Shown in pieces: positions 1 to 7,770 of a stretch of DNA of 34,621 nucleotides; within the stretch, counting starts at the first letter, position 1, and the number at the start of each line of letters is the position of its first letter. This DNA comes from an uncultured Intestinimonas sp. GTDB lineage: Bacteria; Bacillota; Clostridia; Oscillospirales; Oscillospiraceae. A program made the translations under genes and the position numbers. The notes beneath the pieces are model-generated. The model did not search any database, was not told the DNA's origin, and saw nothing but the letters and a program-made list of their open reading frames with translations. The stretch spans positions 1-34,621 of the forward strand of contig NZ_CALXEE010000018.1 in assembly GCF_944387245.1 (NCBI RefSeq). Reading direction: 5' to 3'.

Positions 1-86
1 AGGTCATCCTGGAGCACTACACCCAGATGAAGAACATCATGATCAACCTCTCCGAAGCCCCCTCTGGCTTCTATCCCAACAAGTAA
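1..86 (+). CDS. 3' end of an unidentified gene (partial)
   Basis: An open frame runs in from the left edge (frame starting at base 3) and stops at TAA 84-86. It encodes only 27 residues, ending in the sequence LSEAPSGFYPNK. I do not recognise the family from so short a tail. The frame has GC-rich third positions like its neighbours, and a perfect hairpin follows the stop by 14 bases at 101-130, so it is probably a real gene end. The function cannot be called from this window. Confidence 0.5.
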   Translation, partial: VILEHYTQMKNIMINLSEAPSGFYPNK

Positions 87-100
87 GCAAAACTATGAAA

Positions 101-406
101 AGTCCGGCGCGGTTCATTCCGCGCCGGACTCAGTCTGTCGAAAAAGTGCCCATATGTCAAATCGTATGCAAGAGCCTCGCAGAGTTCCGTCGTCCGCAGA
201 CAACGGAATCAAGTCAAATCTGTTTTTTCCGGGGACATGTGCCTCGGAAAAAACACTTCTCAGGCCGCAAGTGTGGAATTTGGCCGCTCCGGACAAATTA
301 TGCGCGCAGCGGCCTGCATCTCTTCTCGCACGTGCTTGCACGTGCGAGAGAGCCTGTCGACTTTGTCGACAGGCTCAGTCCGGCGCGGTTCATTCCGCGC
401 CGGACT
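101..406. mobile_element. MITE-like palindromic intergenic element
   Basis: This non-coding block fills most of the 394-base gap before the sigma factor gene. It begins and ends with the same perfect hairpin (101-130 and 377-406: 12-bp stem AGTCCGGCGCGG, loop TTCATT). The inverted similarity continues inward for about 17 bases (131-147 against 360-376, 14 of 17 matching), giving imperfect 47-bp terminal inverted repeats. Inside are more palindromes: 221-234/242-255 (14 bp with one G-T pair), 261-268/309-316, 277-282/294-299, 324-335/338-349 (12 bp perfect) and 351-361/365-375 (11 bp perfect). No plausible coding frame, Shine-Dalgarno site or target duplication is visible. The mobile nature is inferred from the terminal repeats; it could instead be a structured RNA or a duplicated terminator. 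Confidence 0.45.
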
Positions 407-411
407 TTTTT
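377..411 (+). terminator. Rho-independent terminator
   Basis: A perfect 12-bp stem with a 6-base loop (377-406) is followed directly by six T residues (406-411). It would stop plus-strand transcription entering from the left, just before the sigma factor promoter. The sister hairpin at 101-130 lacks a T-run. Confidence 0.7.
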
Positions 412-417
412 GCTCTC

Positions 418-446
418 TTGTGAAACATTTTCCACCGGGATAGGAT
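418..446 (+). promoter_or_regulatory. Promoter of sigma/anti-sigma operon
   Basis: TTGTGA (418-423) and TAGGAT (441-446) are separated by exactly 17 bases, a fair sigma-A match. The overlapping TGAAAC at 421-426 is the kind of -35 element used by many ECF sigma factors, so self-activation is also possible. Start of transcription would be near 453. Confidence 0.5.
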
Positions 447-480
447 ATTTAGAGTGAAATGCATTTCAAGGAGACGCGCT

Positions 481-963
481 ATGATGACAGACCAACAGTT
501 CACGCTCCTGGCCCAGCGGTATATGGACACCATTTTCCGGCTGGCGTTCCACTACACCAAAAGCCAGACAGAGGCGGATGACATCACACAGGAGGTGCTC
601 CTCAAGCTCTATCGGACGGACAAGTCCTTTGAGAGTGAGGCTCACATCAAGCACTGGCTGCTCCGGGTGACCATCAACGCCTGCAAAAAGGCGCTCCTGT
701 CCCCCTGGCGGCGGACAGAGCCCATTGGGGATCATGTGGCAGCTCCCCCCTTCCCCAGCCCGGAACACAGTGAGCTGATGGACGCAGTCCTGGCTCTGCC
801 CGCCAAGTACCGGGTCCCCATCTATCTGCACTACTACGAGGACTACTCCTGCGACGAGGTGGCCGCCCTCCTCCATATCCCCAGCGCAACGGTCCGCACC
901 CGCCTGCGGCGGGCCCGGGCCCTGCTGAAAATTGATCTTCAGGAGGCGAAGGAGCATGTTTGA
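481..963 (+). CDS. ECF-type RNA polymerase sigma-70 family factor
   Basis: This 160-residue protein has the two-domain build of an ECF sigma factor. Region 2 lies near residues 5-75, with the typical TEADDITQEVLLKLY and HIKHWLLRVTINACKK segments that bind core polymerase and the -10 element. Region 4 lies near 95-150, with LPAKYRVPIYLHYYEDYSCDEVAALL and the helix-turn-helix PSATVRTRLRRARALLK that reads the -35 element. A possible upstream start at 454 exists, but AAGGAG at 468-473 lies 7 bases before ATG 481, which decides the start. The stop overlaps the next gene by 8 bases, so the two are translationally coupled, as expected for a sigma factor and its regulator. The signal that it answers to cannot be read from the sequence. 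Confidence 0.9.
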   Translation: MMTDQQFTLLAQRYMDTIFRLAFHYTKSQTEADDITQEVLLKLYRTDKSFESEAHIKHWLLRVTINACKKALLSPWRRTEPIGDHVAAPPFPSPEHSELMDAVLALPAKYRVPIYLHYYEDYSCDEVAALLHIPSATVRTRLRRARALLKIDLQEAKEHV

Positions 964-1954
964 CAAAAAGACCTATCGGGAGGCCGTGTCCTCCCTCCAT
1001 GCCTCCGGGGAGATCCTTCAGGAGGTCAAAAACATGACACATCAGAAAAAAAAGCCCTTCCGGCTGTCCAGAACCATCGCCCTGGCCGCCGTCATCACCA
1101 CCCTCTGCGCTGTGGCCGCCATAGCGGCGTCAGGCTTCATCCGTTACGAAAATCCCGGTGCCATGCTCCGGGCCTTCTTCGGAAAAAACGTGGACTCCAG
1201 CGAGGGCATCGTGGAATACGACGAAGCCGGCAGGCTGATCACCAACGTCCCGGCCTGGGAGCGGCTGCCCCTGGATGAGAGCGTGGCCCAAGAGCTGGTG
1301 GCCCCCTATCTCTTCGCCGCCGGTGGGCAGGCGGTATATGGACACTACACTCTGACGGTGGAGGCCGGGCTGTACGACCCGGTTGTGGGGGCCGGCCTGC
1401 TCTACTGCCGGGTGGCGCATCCCGACGGGGTGAGTGGGTATGAGGTATTCCCCGACGGAGAGCTGTGGTGGCCGGAGGATGCCCCGGTATTTACCACGAC
1501 CACCGCAGCCGGCAGGACCTATCTGGACACCGCCTCCACCACCGACGACACGCTCTGGCTGTGCACCTACTTCATTACAGATGATGCCAGCCTCCAGGTG
1601 TCCATCGGCAACGGCCAGAACCGTCTGGATATGTCCACAGTCACAGTGGCGCTGCCGGAGAGCGGCGGCCTGGCGGACGTGACGCTGGCGGAGGGCGCCG
1701 TCACCCTCTCCCCCATCGGCATCCGCATCGATGAGACGGCTCTGGGCCTGCCGCAGGACAGCGACATCGATCGGCTGATCCTCCACTACGCCGATGGTTC
1801 GGACTACACGGTGGAGGATGACGAGGCCTTTGTCTCCAACCGCACCTATGCCCTCATCGACCATGGGACCTCCGTCTATACCTTCAACCGCATCGTGGAT
1901 ACCCAAGCGGTGATCTCGGTGACCATCGACGACGTCCAATATCCTGTATCGTAA
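956..1954 (+). CDS. Membrane-anchored anti-sigma-like protein
   Basis: The 332-residue product starts at ATG 956, inside the end of the sigma gene, with AGGAGG at 941-946. It has a basic, hydrophilic N-terminus (residues 1-38), one hydrophobic helix (about 40-59, AALAAVITT-type) and a long acidic extracytoplasmic part of about 270 residues. This is the layout of a single-pass anti-sigma factor: a cytoplasmic segment that holds the sigma factor and an outer sensing domain. I see no zinc-binding anti-sigma motif (HxxxCxxC) and no named outer domain. The role therefore rests on topology and on the overlap with the sigma gene. A hairpin terminator follows at 1967-2009. Confidence 0.65.
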   Translation: MFDKKTYREAVSSLHASGEILQEVKNMTHQKKKPFRLSRTIALAAVITTLCAVAAIAASGFIRYENPGAMLRAFFGKNVDSSEGIVEYDEAGRLITNVPAWERLPLDESVAQELVAPYLFAAGGQAVYGHYTLTVEAGLYDPVVGAGLLYCRVAHPDGVSGYEVFPDGELWWPEDAPVFTTTTAAGRTYLDTASTTDDTLWLCTYFITDDASLQVSIGNGQNRLDMSTVTVALPESGGLADVTLAEGAVTLSPIGIRIDETALGLPQDSDIDRLILHYADGSDYTVEDDEAFVSNRTYALIDHGTSVYTFNRIVDTQAVISVTIDDVQYPVS

Positions 1955-1966
1955 TCGCAGCGACAA

Positions 1967-2009
1967 AAGGGCCCTGCCCCGGAAAACATTTTCCGGGGCA
2001 GAGCCCTTC
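1967..2009. terminator. Bidirectional hairpin terminator
   Basis: Two 20-base arms (1967-1986 and 1990-2009) pair with one mismatch around a 3-base loop. The stem is rich in GC and ends in AAAA/TTTT inner pairs. It lies between two converging genes, the anti-sigma-like gene and thiN, and can serve both. Confidence 0.7.
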
Positions 2010-2011
2010 AC

Positions 2012-2632
2012 TCAATGGTACCAAATCACCAGCAGGGTCCCCTTCCCCACCGCCACCCGGCTCGCCACGCCGGTGAACTCATTGCTCACACCCAGTGGAA
2101 AATCGCAGGTGAGGACGGCATCCTTCAGGGGATACTTGAGGCCCTCCAGGGTCACCCCTTCCGCCCGGTCCCCCTGGCAGAATACGGAGAGAAAACCGCT
2201 GTGGCCGGGGGCAAAGGTCATGTCGCCGTCGGTGACGGCGGCGGCGGTCCAGTCCTCTCCAATCAGGAAGCCCCGTCCACCCCGTGTGGAGAGCCACACC
2301 AGGGACTGGAGGTTGGCCAGGGTGTGGTCCACCCGGCCACCGGTGCCGCCGTAGAGCCGGAAGGTGCGGTAGCCCCGCTCCCAGCCCAGCCGGATGGCTG
2401 CCATCATGTCAGTGTCATCCTTTTCCACCGGAAGGTCCACCACCTTGGGATGATCGGGCCGGAAGCCCATGGAGTCGAAGTCCCCCACCACCAGGTCCAT
2501 ATCGGTTCCCCGGGCCGTGAGTGTCCCGTAGCCGCCATCGGCGGCAATGACGAAGTCCCCCGCCTCCGGTACAAAATCCCGGTCGTAAAAGGCCCCCGCG
2601 CCCACGATATAACATGTCCCGTCCTGATTCAT
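2012..2632 (-). CDS. thiN: Thiamine pyrophosphokinase
   Basis: This enzyme transfers pyrophosphate from ATP to thiamine to make thiamine diphosphate. The 206-residue protein carries the family marks in order: an ADGGYGTL segment near residue 31, VVGDFDSM near 48, EKDDTDMMAAI near 70 (acidic metal and nucleotide site) and LYGGTGGRVDHTLANLQSL near 93. Length fits single-domain bacterial ThiN. The frame is open 12 codons further upstream, but the ATG at 2632 has GGGAG placed 5-6 bases before it and gives the usual N-terminus. It appears to be a single-gene unit with its own promoter at 2677-2705. No TPP riboswitch fits in the short leader. Confidence 0.92.
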   Translation of the reverse strand: MNQDGTCYIVGAGAFYDRDFVPEAGDFVIAADGGYGTLTARGTDMDLVVGDFDSMGFRPDHPKVVDLPVEKDDTDMMAAIRLGWERGYRTFRLYGGTGGRVDHTLANLQSLVWLSTRGGRGFLIGEDWTAAAVTDGDMTFAPGHSGFLSVFCQGDRAEGVTLEGLKYPLKDAVLTCDFPLGVSNEFTGVASRVAVGKGTLLVIWYH

Positions 2633-2676
2633 AACGCTCCCGCCTCTCTCTGCTCGCCTGACTATCAATAGACATT

Positions 2677-2705
2677 ATCATACTCCACAGTACCAGTCCT
2701 GTCCA
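2677..2705 (-). promoter_or_regulatory. Promoter of thiN
   Basis: Read on the minus strand, TGGACA (2700-2705) and TATGAT (2677-2682) are spaced by 17 bases. Transcription would begin near 2670, giving a leader of about 40 bases. It lies back to back with the promoter of the divergent flavoprotein gene. Confidence 0.65.
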
Positions 2706-2722
2706 GTGTCGGGCCTCCCGCC

Positions 2723-2751
2723 TTGCAAAATTTCGCTCGCCGTGGTATAAC
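2723..2751 (+). promoter_or_regulatory. Promoter of Nim-like gene
   Basis: TTGCAA (2723-2728) and TATAAC (2746-2751) are spaced by 17 bases and lie about 40 bases before the start codon at 2790. This is a good sigma-A match. Confidence 0.65.
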
Positions 2752-2789
2752 TGGTCCACATAGGAATACCGGAAAGGTGGTTTTTCCAC

Positions 2790-3290
2790 ATGTTTCGTAA
2801 TATGAGACGAAAAGATCAGGTCCTCTCCCGGGAGGAGTGCCTGGCTGTGCTGGACCGGGGCACCTCCGGGGTGCTGGCCGTCCACGGCGACGACGGCTAT
2901 CCCTACGCCGTCCCCCTGAGCTACGCCTACGAGGACGGCAAGCTCTGGTTCCACTGCGCCCGGCAGGGCCACAAGCTGGACGCCATGCTTCGGGACCCCA
3001 AGGTCTCCTTCTGCGTGGTGGACCGGGACCAGGTGGTCCCCCTGGAGTACACCACCTACTTCCGCAGCGTCATTCTCTTCGGAACTGCCAGGGTGCTGGA
3101 GGACCCGGCGGAGATCCGCGCCGCCCTGGAGAAGCTGGCCCTCCGCTATGCTCCCGAGGACAGCGAGGCCCACCGGGAGGCGATTCTGGAAAAGGAGCTG
3201 CCCGCCGTGGTCATGGTGGAGGTCACCGTGGAGCACCTGTCCGGCAAGGAGGCCATTGAGCTGGTCCGCAGCCGCCACGCGCTGGAGTGA
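2790..3290 (+). CDS. Pyridoxamine 5'-phosphate oxidase family (NimA-like) protein
   Basis: This 166-residue split-barrel flavoprotein resembles the NimA/nitroimidazole-resistance branch of the pyridoxamine-phosphate-oxidase family. Visible marks are the N-terminal MRRKDQVLSREE, the strand segment GVLAVHGDDGYPYAVPLSYAYEDGKLWFHCA, and the GHKLDAM segment with His61, which in this branch lies near the cofactor. Family members bind FMN or related cofactors and reduce small molecules; the natural substrate is usually unknown. Only some reduce nitroimidazoles, so drug resistance should not be assumed. The gene stands alone with its own promoter and a strong terminator at 3296-3336. Confidence 0.85.
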   Translation: MFRNMRRKDQVLSREECLAVLDRGTSGVLAVHGDDGYPYAVPLSYAYEDGKLWFHCARQGHKLDAMLRDPKVSFCVVDRDQVVPLEYTTYFRSVILFGTARVLEDPAEIRAALEKLALRYAPEDSEAHREAILEKELPAVVMVEVTVEHLSGKEAIELVRSRHALE

Positions 3291-3295
3291 GATAC

Positions 3296-3336
3296 AAAAG
3301 GAGGTCCCTGCCCGTTGCGGGCAGGGACCTCCTTTT
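3296..3336. terminator. Bidirectional hairpin terminator
   Basis: A perfect 19-bp stem (3296-3314 with 3318-3336, loop TTG) carries AAAA on one side and TTTT on the other. It lies between the converging Nim-like gene and the feo operon and can end both. Confidence 0.85.
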
Positions 3337-3337
3337 G

Positions 3338-3502
3338 TTATTTCCGCTTTCCGCAGCTCTGGCCACAGGAGGCGCAGTCGCCGCCGCAGCCTCCGCCGCA
3401 ACAGCCGCACTCGCCCCGGAGCTGCCGCCGGACGTGGTGGACCAGGTAGACCACCGCCCACAGGATGAGCAGGGCCACAGCGGCATAGATGACGTATTTC
3501 AT
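3338..3502 (-). CDS. FeoB-associated Cys-rich membrane protein
   Basis: A 54-residue peptide begins 11 bases after the feoB stop, with AAAGGAG overlapping that stop as its ribosome site. Residues 3-24 form one hydrophobic helix. The tail is packed with cysteine and glycine (CGCCGGGCGGDCASCGQSCGKRK, seven cysteines). This matches the small Cys-rich membrane proteins that commonly follow feoB in Firmicutes. They are thought to help ferrous iron transport, possibly by handling metal at the membrane, but the exact role is not established. It is co-transcribed with feoB and ends at the shared terminator. Confidence 0.85.
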   Translation of the reverse strand: MKYVIYAAVALLILWAVVYLVHHVRRQLRGECGCCGGGCGGDCASCGQSCGKRK

Positions 3503-3513
3503 AGCCTCTCCTT

Positions 3514-5964
3514 TCAGCCCAGCAGCAGGCTGCCGATCTGATAGACCAGGAAGGAGCCGATCCAGGCGGCGCACAGCTGCCAGCCGATGGAGGCCAGGGT
3601 CCACTTTACGGAGTTCATCTCCTTGCGGATGGTGGACACCGCCGCCACACAGGGGACATAGAGCAGCACGAACACCAGGAAGGAGTAGGCGGCCAGGGGG
3701 CTCTGGAAGGTACCGCTCAGCGCGGCGGCGATGGTGGCGCCGCTGGCAGTCATGGAGAAGCCGTAGAACATGCTCATGGAGGACACCACCATCTCCTTGG
3801 CGATGAGGCCGGAGAGGAGTGCCACCGCCGCCTGCCAGGTGCCGAAGCCCATGGGGCGGAAGATGGGCGCCAGGAAGGAGCCGATGTGGCCCAGGATGGA
3901 GTACTCCGCGTCGGACACCATGCGGAAGGCGCCGTTCTCCACGCCAAAGGTCTGCAAGAACCACAGCAGCACGCTCATGGCCAGGATCAGGGTACCCGCC
4001 TTGATGAGGAAGCCCTTCACCTTCTCCCACACGTGGAGGCTGATGTTCTTCAGGGTGGGCAGCCGGTACGGGGGCAGCTCCAGCACGAAGGCGGCGGGCT
4101 CGCCCTTGAACACCAGCTTCTTGAGCAGGATTCCGGAGATGATGGCGAAGATCAGGCCCAGGAAATAGAGGGAAAACACCACCAGTCCGCCGTATCTGGG
4201 GAAGAAAGCGGCGGTGAGCAGGCCATACACCGGCAGCCGGGCGGAGCAGGACATAAAGGGCACCAGCATGATGGTCATTCGGCGGTCCTTCTCGTTCTCC
4301 ATGGTGCGGGCGCCCATGACGGCGGGCACGGTGCAGCCGAAGCCCATGAGCATGGGGATGAAGGCTTTGCCGGACAGGCCAAACCGGCGGAGCAGCCGGT
4401 CCATGATGAAGGCCGCCCGGGACATATAGCCGGAGTCCTCCAGGAAGGACAGGAAGATAAACAGGATGGCAATCTGGGGCAGGAAAGTAAGTACGCCGCC
4501 TACGCCGGCGATGACGCCGTCCACCAGCAGGGCCTCCACCCAGGGAGCGGTACCGGCTACGGCCAGAGCCCCGCGGACCCACTGGGCAAAGCAGTCGCTG
4601 ATGAGGAAGTCCACCCCGTCGGACAGGATCTGTCCGGGCCCGAAGGTGAGGGCGAACATGGCCAGCATCATCAGCAGGAAGACGGGGATGGCCAGGAACT
4701 TGTGGGTGACGATGGAGTCGATCTTGTCGGAGAGGGTCAGGGCGTCGTGGGGCTGGCCCTTCACCACCGCCGCGCTCACCACCTTCTGGATGAACTGATA
4801 CCGGCTGTCGGCGATGAGGGTCTCCCGGTCGCCCAGGACATAGGCGCTCTCATAGTCCCGGCAGATGGCCTCCAGCTTCTCCTTGGTCCTGCCGTCCAGG
4901 CCCAGGGCCTTCTCCACCAGGGAATCTCCCTCGATGAGCTTGATGGAGGCCCAGTGGGCGGGCATGCCCACCTCATAGGCCTTGTCGTGGATGAGCTCAC
5001 CCACCTGGTGGTGGATGCGGTGGGTGTAGTCGTCGTAGAGGTCGTCGGGCTCCACCGTCACGCCGATGTGCATCTGCCGGTGGGCCACCCGGAGCATCTC
5101 CTCCACGTTCTTCCCCGACCGGGCGGTGATGGGAATCACCGGCACCCCCAGCTGCTGGGAGAGCTTCTCGACGTCGATGCGGTCGCCGCGCTTCTCCACC
5201 TCGTCCATGAAGTTGAGGGCGATGACCATGGGGCGCTCCAGCTCCAGGAGCTGGGCGGTGAGATAGAGGTTGCGCTCGATGTTGGTGGCGTCGATGATGT
5301 CGATGATGGCGTCGGGGTGCTCGCCCACGATGAAGTCCCGGGCCACGATCTCCTCCATGGAGTAGGGGGAGAGGGAATAGATGCCCGGCAGGTCCACGAT
5401 GGTCACCGACTTGCCGTCCACCGAAGCCTTACCCTCCTTCTTCTCCACCGTCACGCCGGGCCAGTTGCCCACATACTGGTTGGAGCCCGTGAGGGCGTTG
5501 AAGAGGGTGGTCTTGCCACAGTTGGGGTTGCCCACCAGGGCCAGCTTCATCTCACGGGTGTCGTGACTGGCGTAGTCGGGCACACCCCCGTGGTACTCCT
5601 TCTCATGGGCGTGGTCGGCCTCCATCTTCTTCTGGGTGGCCGCGTCCGGGGCCTTCTGCACCGCCTGCCGCCGCCGGCTGCGCTCCTGCCGCCGGGCGTT
5701 GGCCTCCTCCTCGCTGGTGGTCACCTCGATCTGGGCCGCGTCCTCCTTCCGGAGGGAGAGCTCGTAGCCCCGGATGTTCACCTCGATGGGGTCGCCGAAG
5801 GGCGCCACCTTCCGCACCGTCACTGTGGTGCCGGGGGTGAGCCCCATGTCTACCAGCCGGCGCTTTACCGGCCCCTTGTCACTGCCTACCTTAAGAATGA
5901 CCGCGCTGTGGCCCGGTTCCAGGTCCATCAGCGTGCCCCTCTTGTTCAACGTCTCTGACGCCAT
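3514..5964 (-). CDS. feoB: Ferrous iron transporter, FeoA-FeoB fusion
   Basis: An 816-residue inner-membrane ferrous iron transporter. Residues 12-81 form a FeoA-like SH3 domain (LVDMGLTPGTTVTVRKVAPFGDPIEV and a final RGYELSLRKEDAAQIEV). A charged linker (82-138) leads to the GTPase domain: G1 GNPNCGKT (145-152), switch region around GNWPGVTVEKKEG, G3 DLPG (191-194) and G4 NFMD (251-254). The membrane core follows, with two Gate segments; the first contains GFGCTVPAVMGARTMENEKDRR and PFMSCSARLPVY, with a conserved cysteine. FeoA is usually a separate gene, so the fusion is notable, though it is known in some Firmicutes. AAGGAG 7 bases before ATG 5964 supports this start. A candidate promoter lies at 6048-6076. 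I see no clear Fur or DtxR-type operator. Confidence 0.95.
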   Translation of the reverse strand: MASETLNKRGTLMDLEPGHSAVILKVGSDKGPVKRRLVDMGLTPGTTVTVRKVAPFGDPIEVNIRGYELSLRKEDAAQIEVTTSEEEANARRQERSRRRQAVQKAPDAATQKKMEADHAHEKEYHGGVPDYASHDTREMKLALVGNPNCGKTTLFNALTGSNQYVGNWPGVTVEKKEGKASVDGKSVTIVDLPGIYSLSPYSMEEIVARDFIVGEHPDAIIDIIDATNIERNLYLTAQLLELERPMVIALNFMDEVEKRGDRIDVEKLSQQLGVPVIPITARSGKNVEEMLRVAHRQMHIGVTVEPDDLYDDYTHRIHHQVGELIHDKAYEVGMPAHWASIKLIEGDSLVEKALGLDGRTKEKLEAICRDYESAYVLGDRETLIADSRYQFIQKVVSAAVVKGQPHDALTLSDKIDSIVTHKFLAIPVFLLMMLAMFALTFGPGQILSDGVDFLISDCFAQWVRGALAVAGTAPWVEALLVDGVIAGVGGVLTFLPQIAILFIFLSFLEDSGYMSRAAFIMDRLLRRFGLSGKAFIPMLMGFGCTVPAVMGARTMENEKDRRMTIMLVPFMSCSARLPVYGLLTAAFFPRYGGLVVFSLYFLGLIFAIISGILLKKLVFKGEPAAFVLELPPYRLPTLKNISLHVWEKVKGFLIKAGTLILAMSVLLWFLQTFGVENGAFRMVSDAEYSILGHIGSFLAPIFRPMGFGTWQAAVALLSGLIAKEMVVSSMSMFYGFSMTASGATIAAALSGTFQSPLAAYSFLVFVLLYVPCVAAVSTIRKEMNSVKWTLASIGWQLCAAWIGSFLVYQIGSLLLG

Positions 5965-6047
5965 CTCTTACTCCTTGCCTCCACTGTCCATCGGGGCTAA
6001 TATTTCGTCCGCGAAGGATTAGTCTTGTCAAACTTCTTCCGCTCTTT

Positions 6048-6076
6048 ATACTACTACGTCCCCCGGGGGAAGGCAA
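6048..6076 (-). promoter_or_regulatory. Candidate promoter of feo operon
   Basis: On the minus strand TTGCCT (6071-6076) and TAGTAT (6048-6053) are separated by 17 bases. The spacer contains the 10-base palindrome CCCCCGGGGG, which could bind a regulator or be chance. The leader to feoB would be about 75 bases. Confidence 0.4.
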
Positions 6077-6166
6077 GTCCAAATATCGCCCTCTAAAATG
6101 GTAGGTTTTGTTCACTTGGCACAACTTTCTTCCAAAATTTATGTTAACTAATCTCGCCCCCCTTTC

Positions 6167-6195
6167 TTGACGAAAGGGGGCGGGTTGGATAAAAT
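6167..6195 (+). promoter_or_regulatory. Promoter of amidase gene
   Basis: TTGACG (6167-6172) and TAAAAT (6190-6195) are spaced by 17 bases, a near-consensus sigma-A promoter. The ribosome site AAGGAGG at 6214-6220 and ATG 6227 follow directly. This also argues against an upstream TTG start at 6167, which would lie in the -35 box. Confidence 0.75.
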
Positions 6196-6226
6196 AGAAC
6201 AGAAATCTATCCCAAGGAGGGACGCC

Positions 6227-7753
6227 ATGAGCATGAGAAAAAAGTTCACCACACTGCTGACGGTCCTGGCCCTGCTGTACGCCCTGACCCTCACCGCCTT
6301 TGCCGCCGGTCCCAACGGGACCCTCTCCGTACAGCTTTACAGCTGGAACCAGCGCACCTACACACCGGCCTCCGCAGAAGTGGTGAAGCTCACCCTCAAC
6401 GGCGACCCCCTGACCGGCGACGTCCCCGCCATGATCCGGGACGGCCGCACCCTGGTCCCCATCCGCCTGGTGGGTGAGGCCCTCCAGGCCCAGGTCCTCT
6501 GGGTCCAGCAGACGGGACAGGTCATCCTCACCAAGGGCGAGGATGTCATCGTCCTCACCCTGGACAGCGCCACCGCCATTGTCAACGGCGTGTCCACCCC
6601 CCTGCCCGACAGCGTCCCCGCGCAGGTGGTGACCTACGACGGCGCCGACCGCACCATGATTCCTCTGCGCTTTGTCTCCGAGGAGCTGGGCGCCCAGGTG
6701 GAGTGGGACCAGGCCACCTATACCGCCCATCTGACAGCCGAGCTCGCGGAAACTACCCCTGAGACTCCCACCCAGGAGCCTGAGACGCCGGTCCAGGAGC
6801 CCCAGGAGCCGGAGGACCCCATTCCCGGTGAGGACATCGCCCGGATCACCGGTATGAGCTGGAGTGCCGGCACCCTCACCATCACCACCGACCAGGCGCC
6901 CAACTGCAAGGTCACCGACCTGGGCAGCCGGGTGGCCATTGACTTCCTCGACACCACCCTGTCAGAAGACTTTACCGGCTGTGAGGTCGTTGACCCCTAT
7001 CTTGCCGATGTACGCTATGCCCAGCACGGTGCCGACTTCTACCCCGGCAGCGACCACACGGTGCGTTTTGTGCTGGACCTGGCCGCCGGTGCCACCGCCG
7101 CCGGCAACCTGACCATCACCACCACCCTCACCGGCGTCAGCGTTTCCACCCACGGAGCGCCTCAAACCACCCCCACCGTCTCCATCGTCCCCCAGGACTA
7201 TACCATCGTCATCGACCCCGGCCACGGCGGGGACCGACCCGGCGCCTGTTATGAGGACATCATGGAGAAGGACATCGACCTGGCCGTCTCGCTGAAGCTG
7301 GTCTCCATCCTCCAGAACCAGGGCTTTCAGGTTATCATGACCCGCTCCACCGATGTGGAGATCGGTCTCTATGAGCGGGCCGACCTGGCCAATGCCGCCG
7401 GTGCCGACGTCTTTATCTCCATCCACGCCAACGCCACGGAAAATCTCCCTGACTACCAGGGCATCTATACATATTACCACCCCTCCAGCAACCGGGGCGC
7501 CCGGCTGGCCCAGGCCATCCAGGCCCCCCTGTGTCAGATCACCGGCGGCATCGACCGGGGCATCAAGGACGCCGACTTCGTGGTGCTGCGGGAGACCGAT
7601 ATGTGTGCGGTCCTGGTGGAGATGGGCTTCATGACCAACCATGAAGAGCTCATGAACCTGACCGATGACAGCTACCAGCAGCTGCTGGCCCAGGGCATCG
7701 CCCAGGGCATCGTGGACTATCTGACCGCGGAGGCCCAGACGGCGAACGCCTGA
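6227..7753 (+). CDS. N-acetylmuramoyl-L-alanine amidase with stalk and AMIN domains
   Basis: A secreted 508-residue peptidoglycan hydrolase that cuts the amide bond between N-acetylmuramic acid and the stem peptide. Residues 1-27 are a signal peptide ending AFAA. Residues 45-170 are a copper-amine-oxidase N-terminal-type stalk, two repeats marked by RDGRTLVPIRLVGEALQAQV and DRTMIPLRFVSEELGAQVEW. A Pro/Glu-rich linker covers 172-202. An AMIN-like beta domain spans about 204-310. The catalytic Amidase_3 domain runs from about 325 to the end, with zinc ligands His333 (DPGHGG), Glu347 (MEKDID) and His400 (SIHAN), and catalytic Glu465 (VEMGFMTN). It is a single gene with its own promoter and terminator, so likely a constitutive wall-remodelling or cell-separation enzyme. 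Confidence 0.93.
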   Translation: MSMRKKFTTLLTVLALLYALTLTAFAAGPNGTLSVQLYSWNQRTYTPASAEVVKLTLNGDPLTGDVPAMIRDGRTLVPIRLVGEALQAQVLWVQQTGQVILTKGEDVIVLTLDSATAIVNGVSTPLPDSVPAQVVTYDGADRTMIPLRFVSEELGAQVEWDQATYTAHLTAELAETTPETPTQEPETPVQEPQEPEDPIPGEDIARITGMSWSAGTLTITTDQAPNCKVTDLGSRVAIDFLDTTLSEDFTGCEVVDPYLADVRYAQHGADFYPGSDHTVRFVLDLAAGATAAGNLTITTTLTGVSVSTHGAPQTTPTVSIVPQDYTIVIDPGHGGDRPGACYEDIMEKDIDLAVSLKLVSILQNQGFQVIMTRSTDVEIGLYERADLANAAGADVFISIHANATENLPDYQGIYTYYHPSSNRGARLAQAIQAPLCQITGGIDRGIKDADFVVLRETDMCAVLVEMGFMTNHEELMNLTDDSYQQLLAQGIAQGIVDYLTAEAQTANA

Positions 7754-7770
7754 TGTTTCCCGGATAAATG

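Noticed and set aside
101-406. CRISPR array
   Set aside because: There are only two copies of the 30-bp hairpin, 276 bases apart, with no regular spacers and no cas genes.
95-457. Small open frames across the palindromic region
   Set aside because: They read through hairpins and inverted repeats, have Arg/Ser/Cys-rich translations and lack Shine-Dalgarno sites.
2790-3290. Calling the Nim-like gene a nitroimidazole resistance determinant
   Set aside because: The fold and His61 segment fit the broad family only; most members are not proven resistance genes and sequence alone does not decide.
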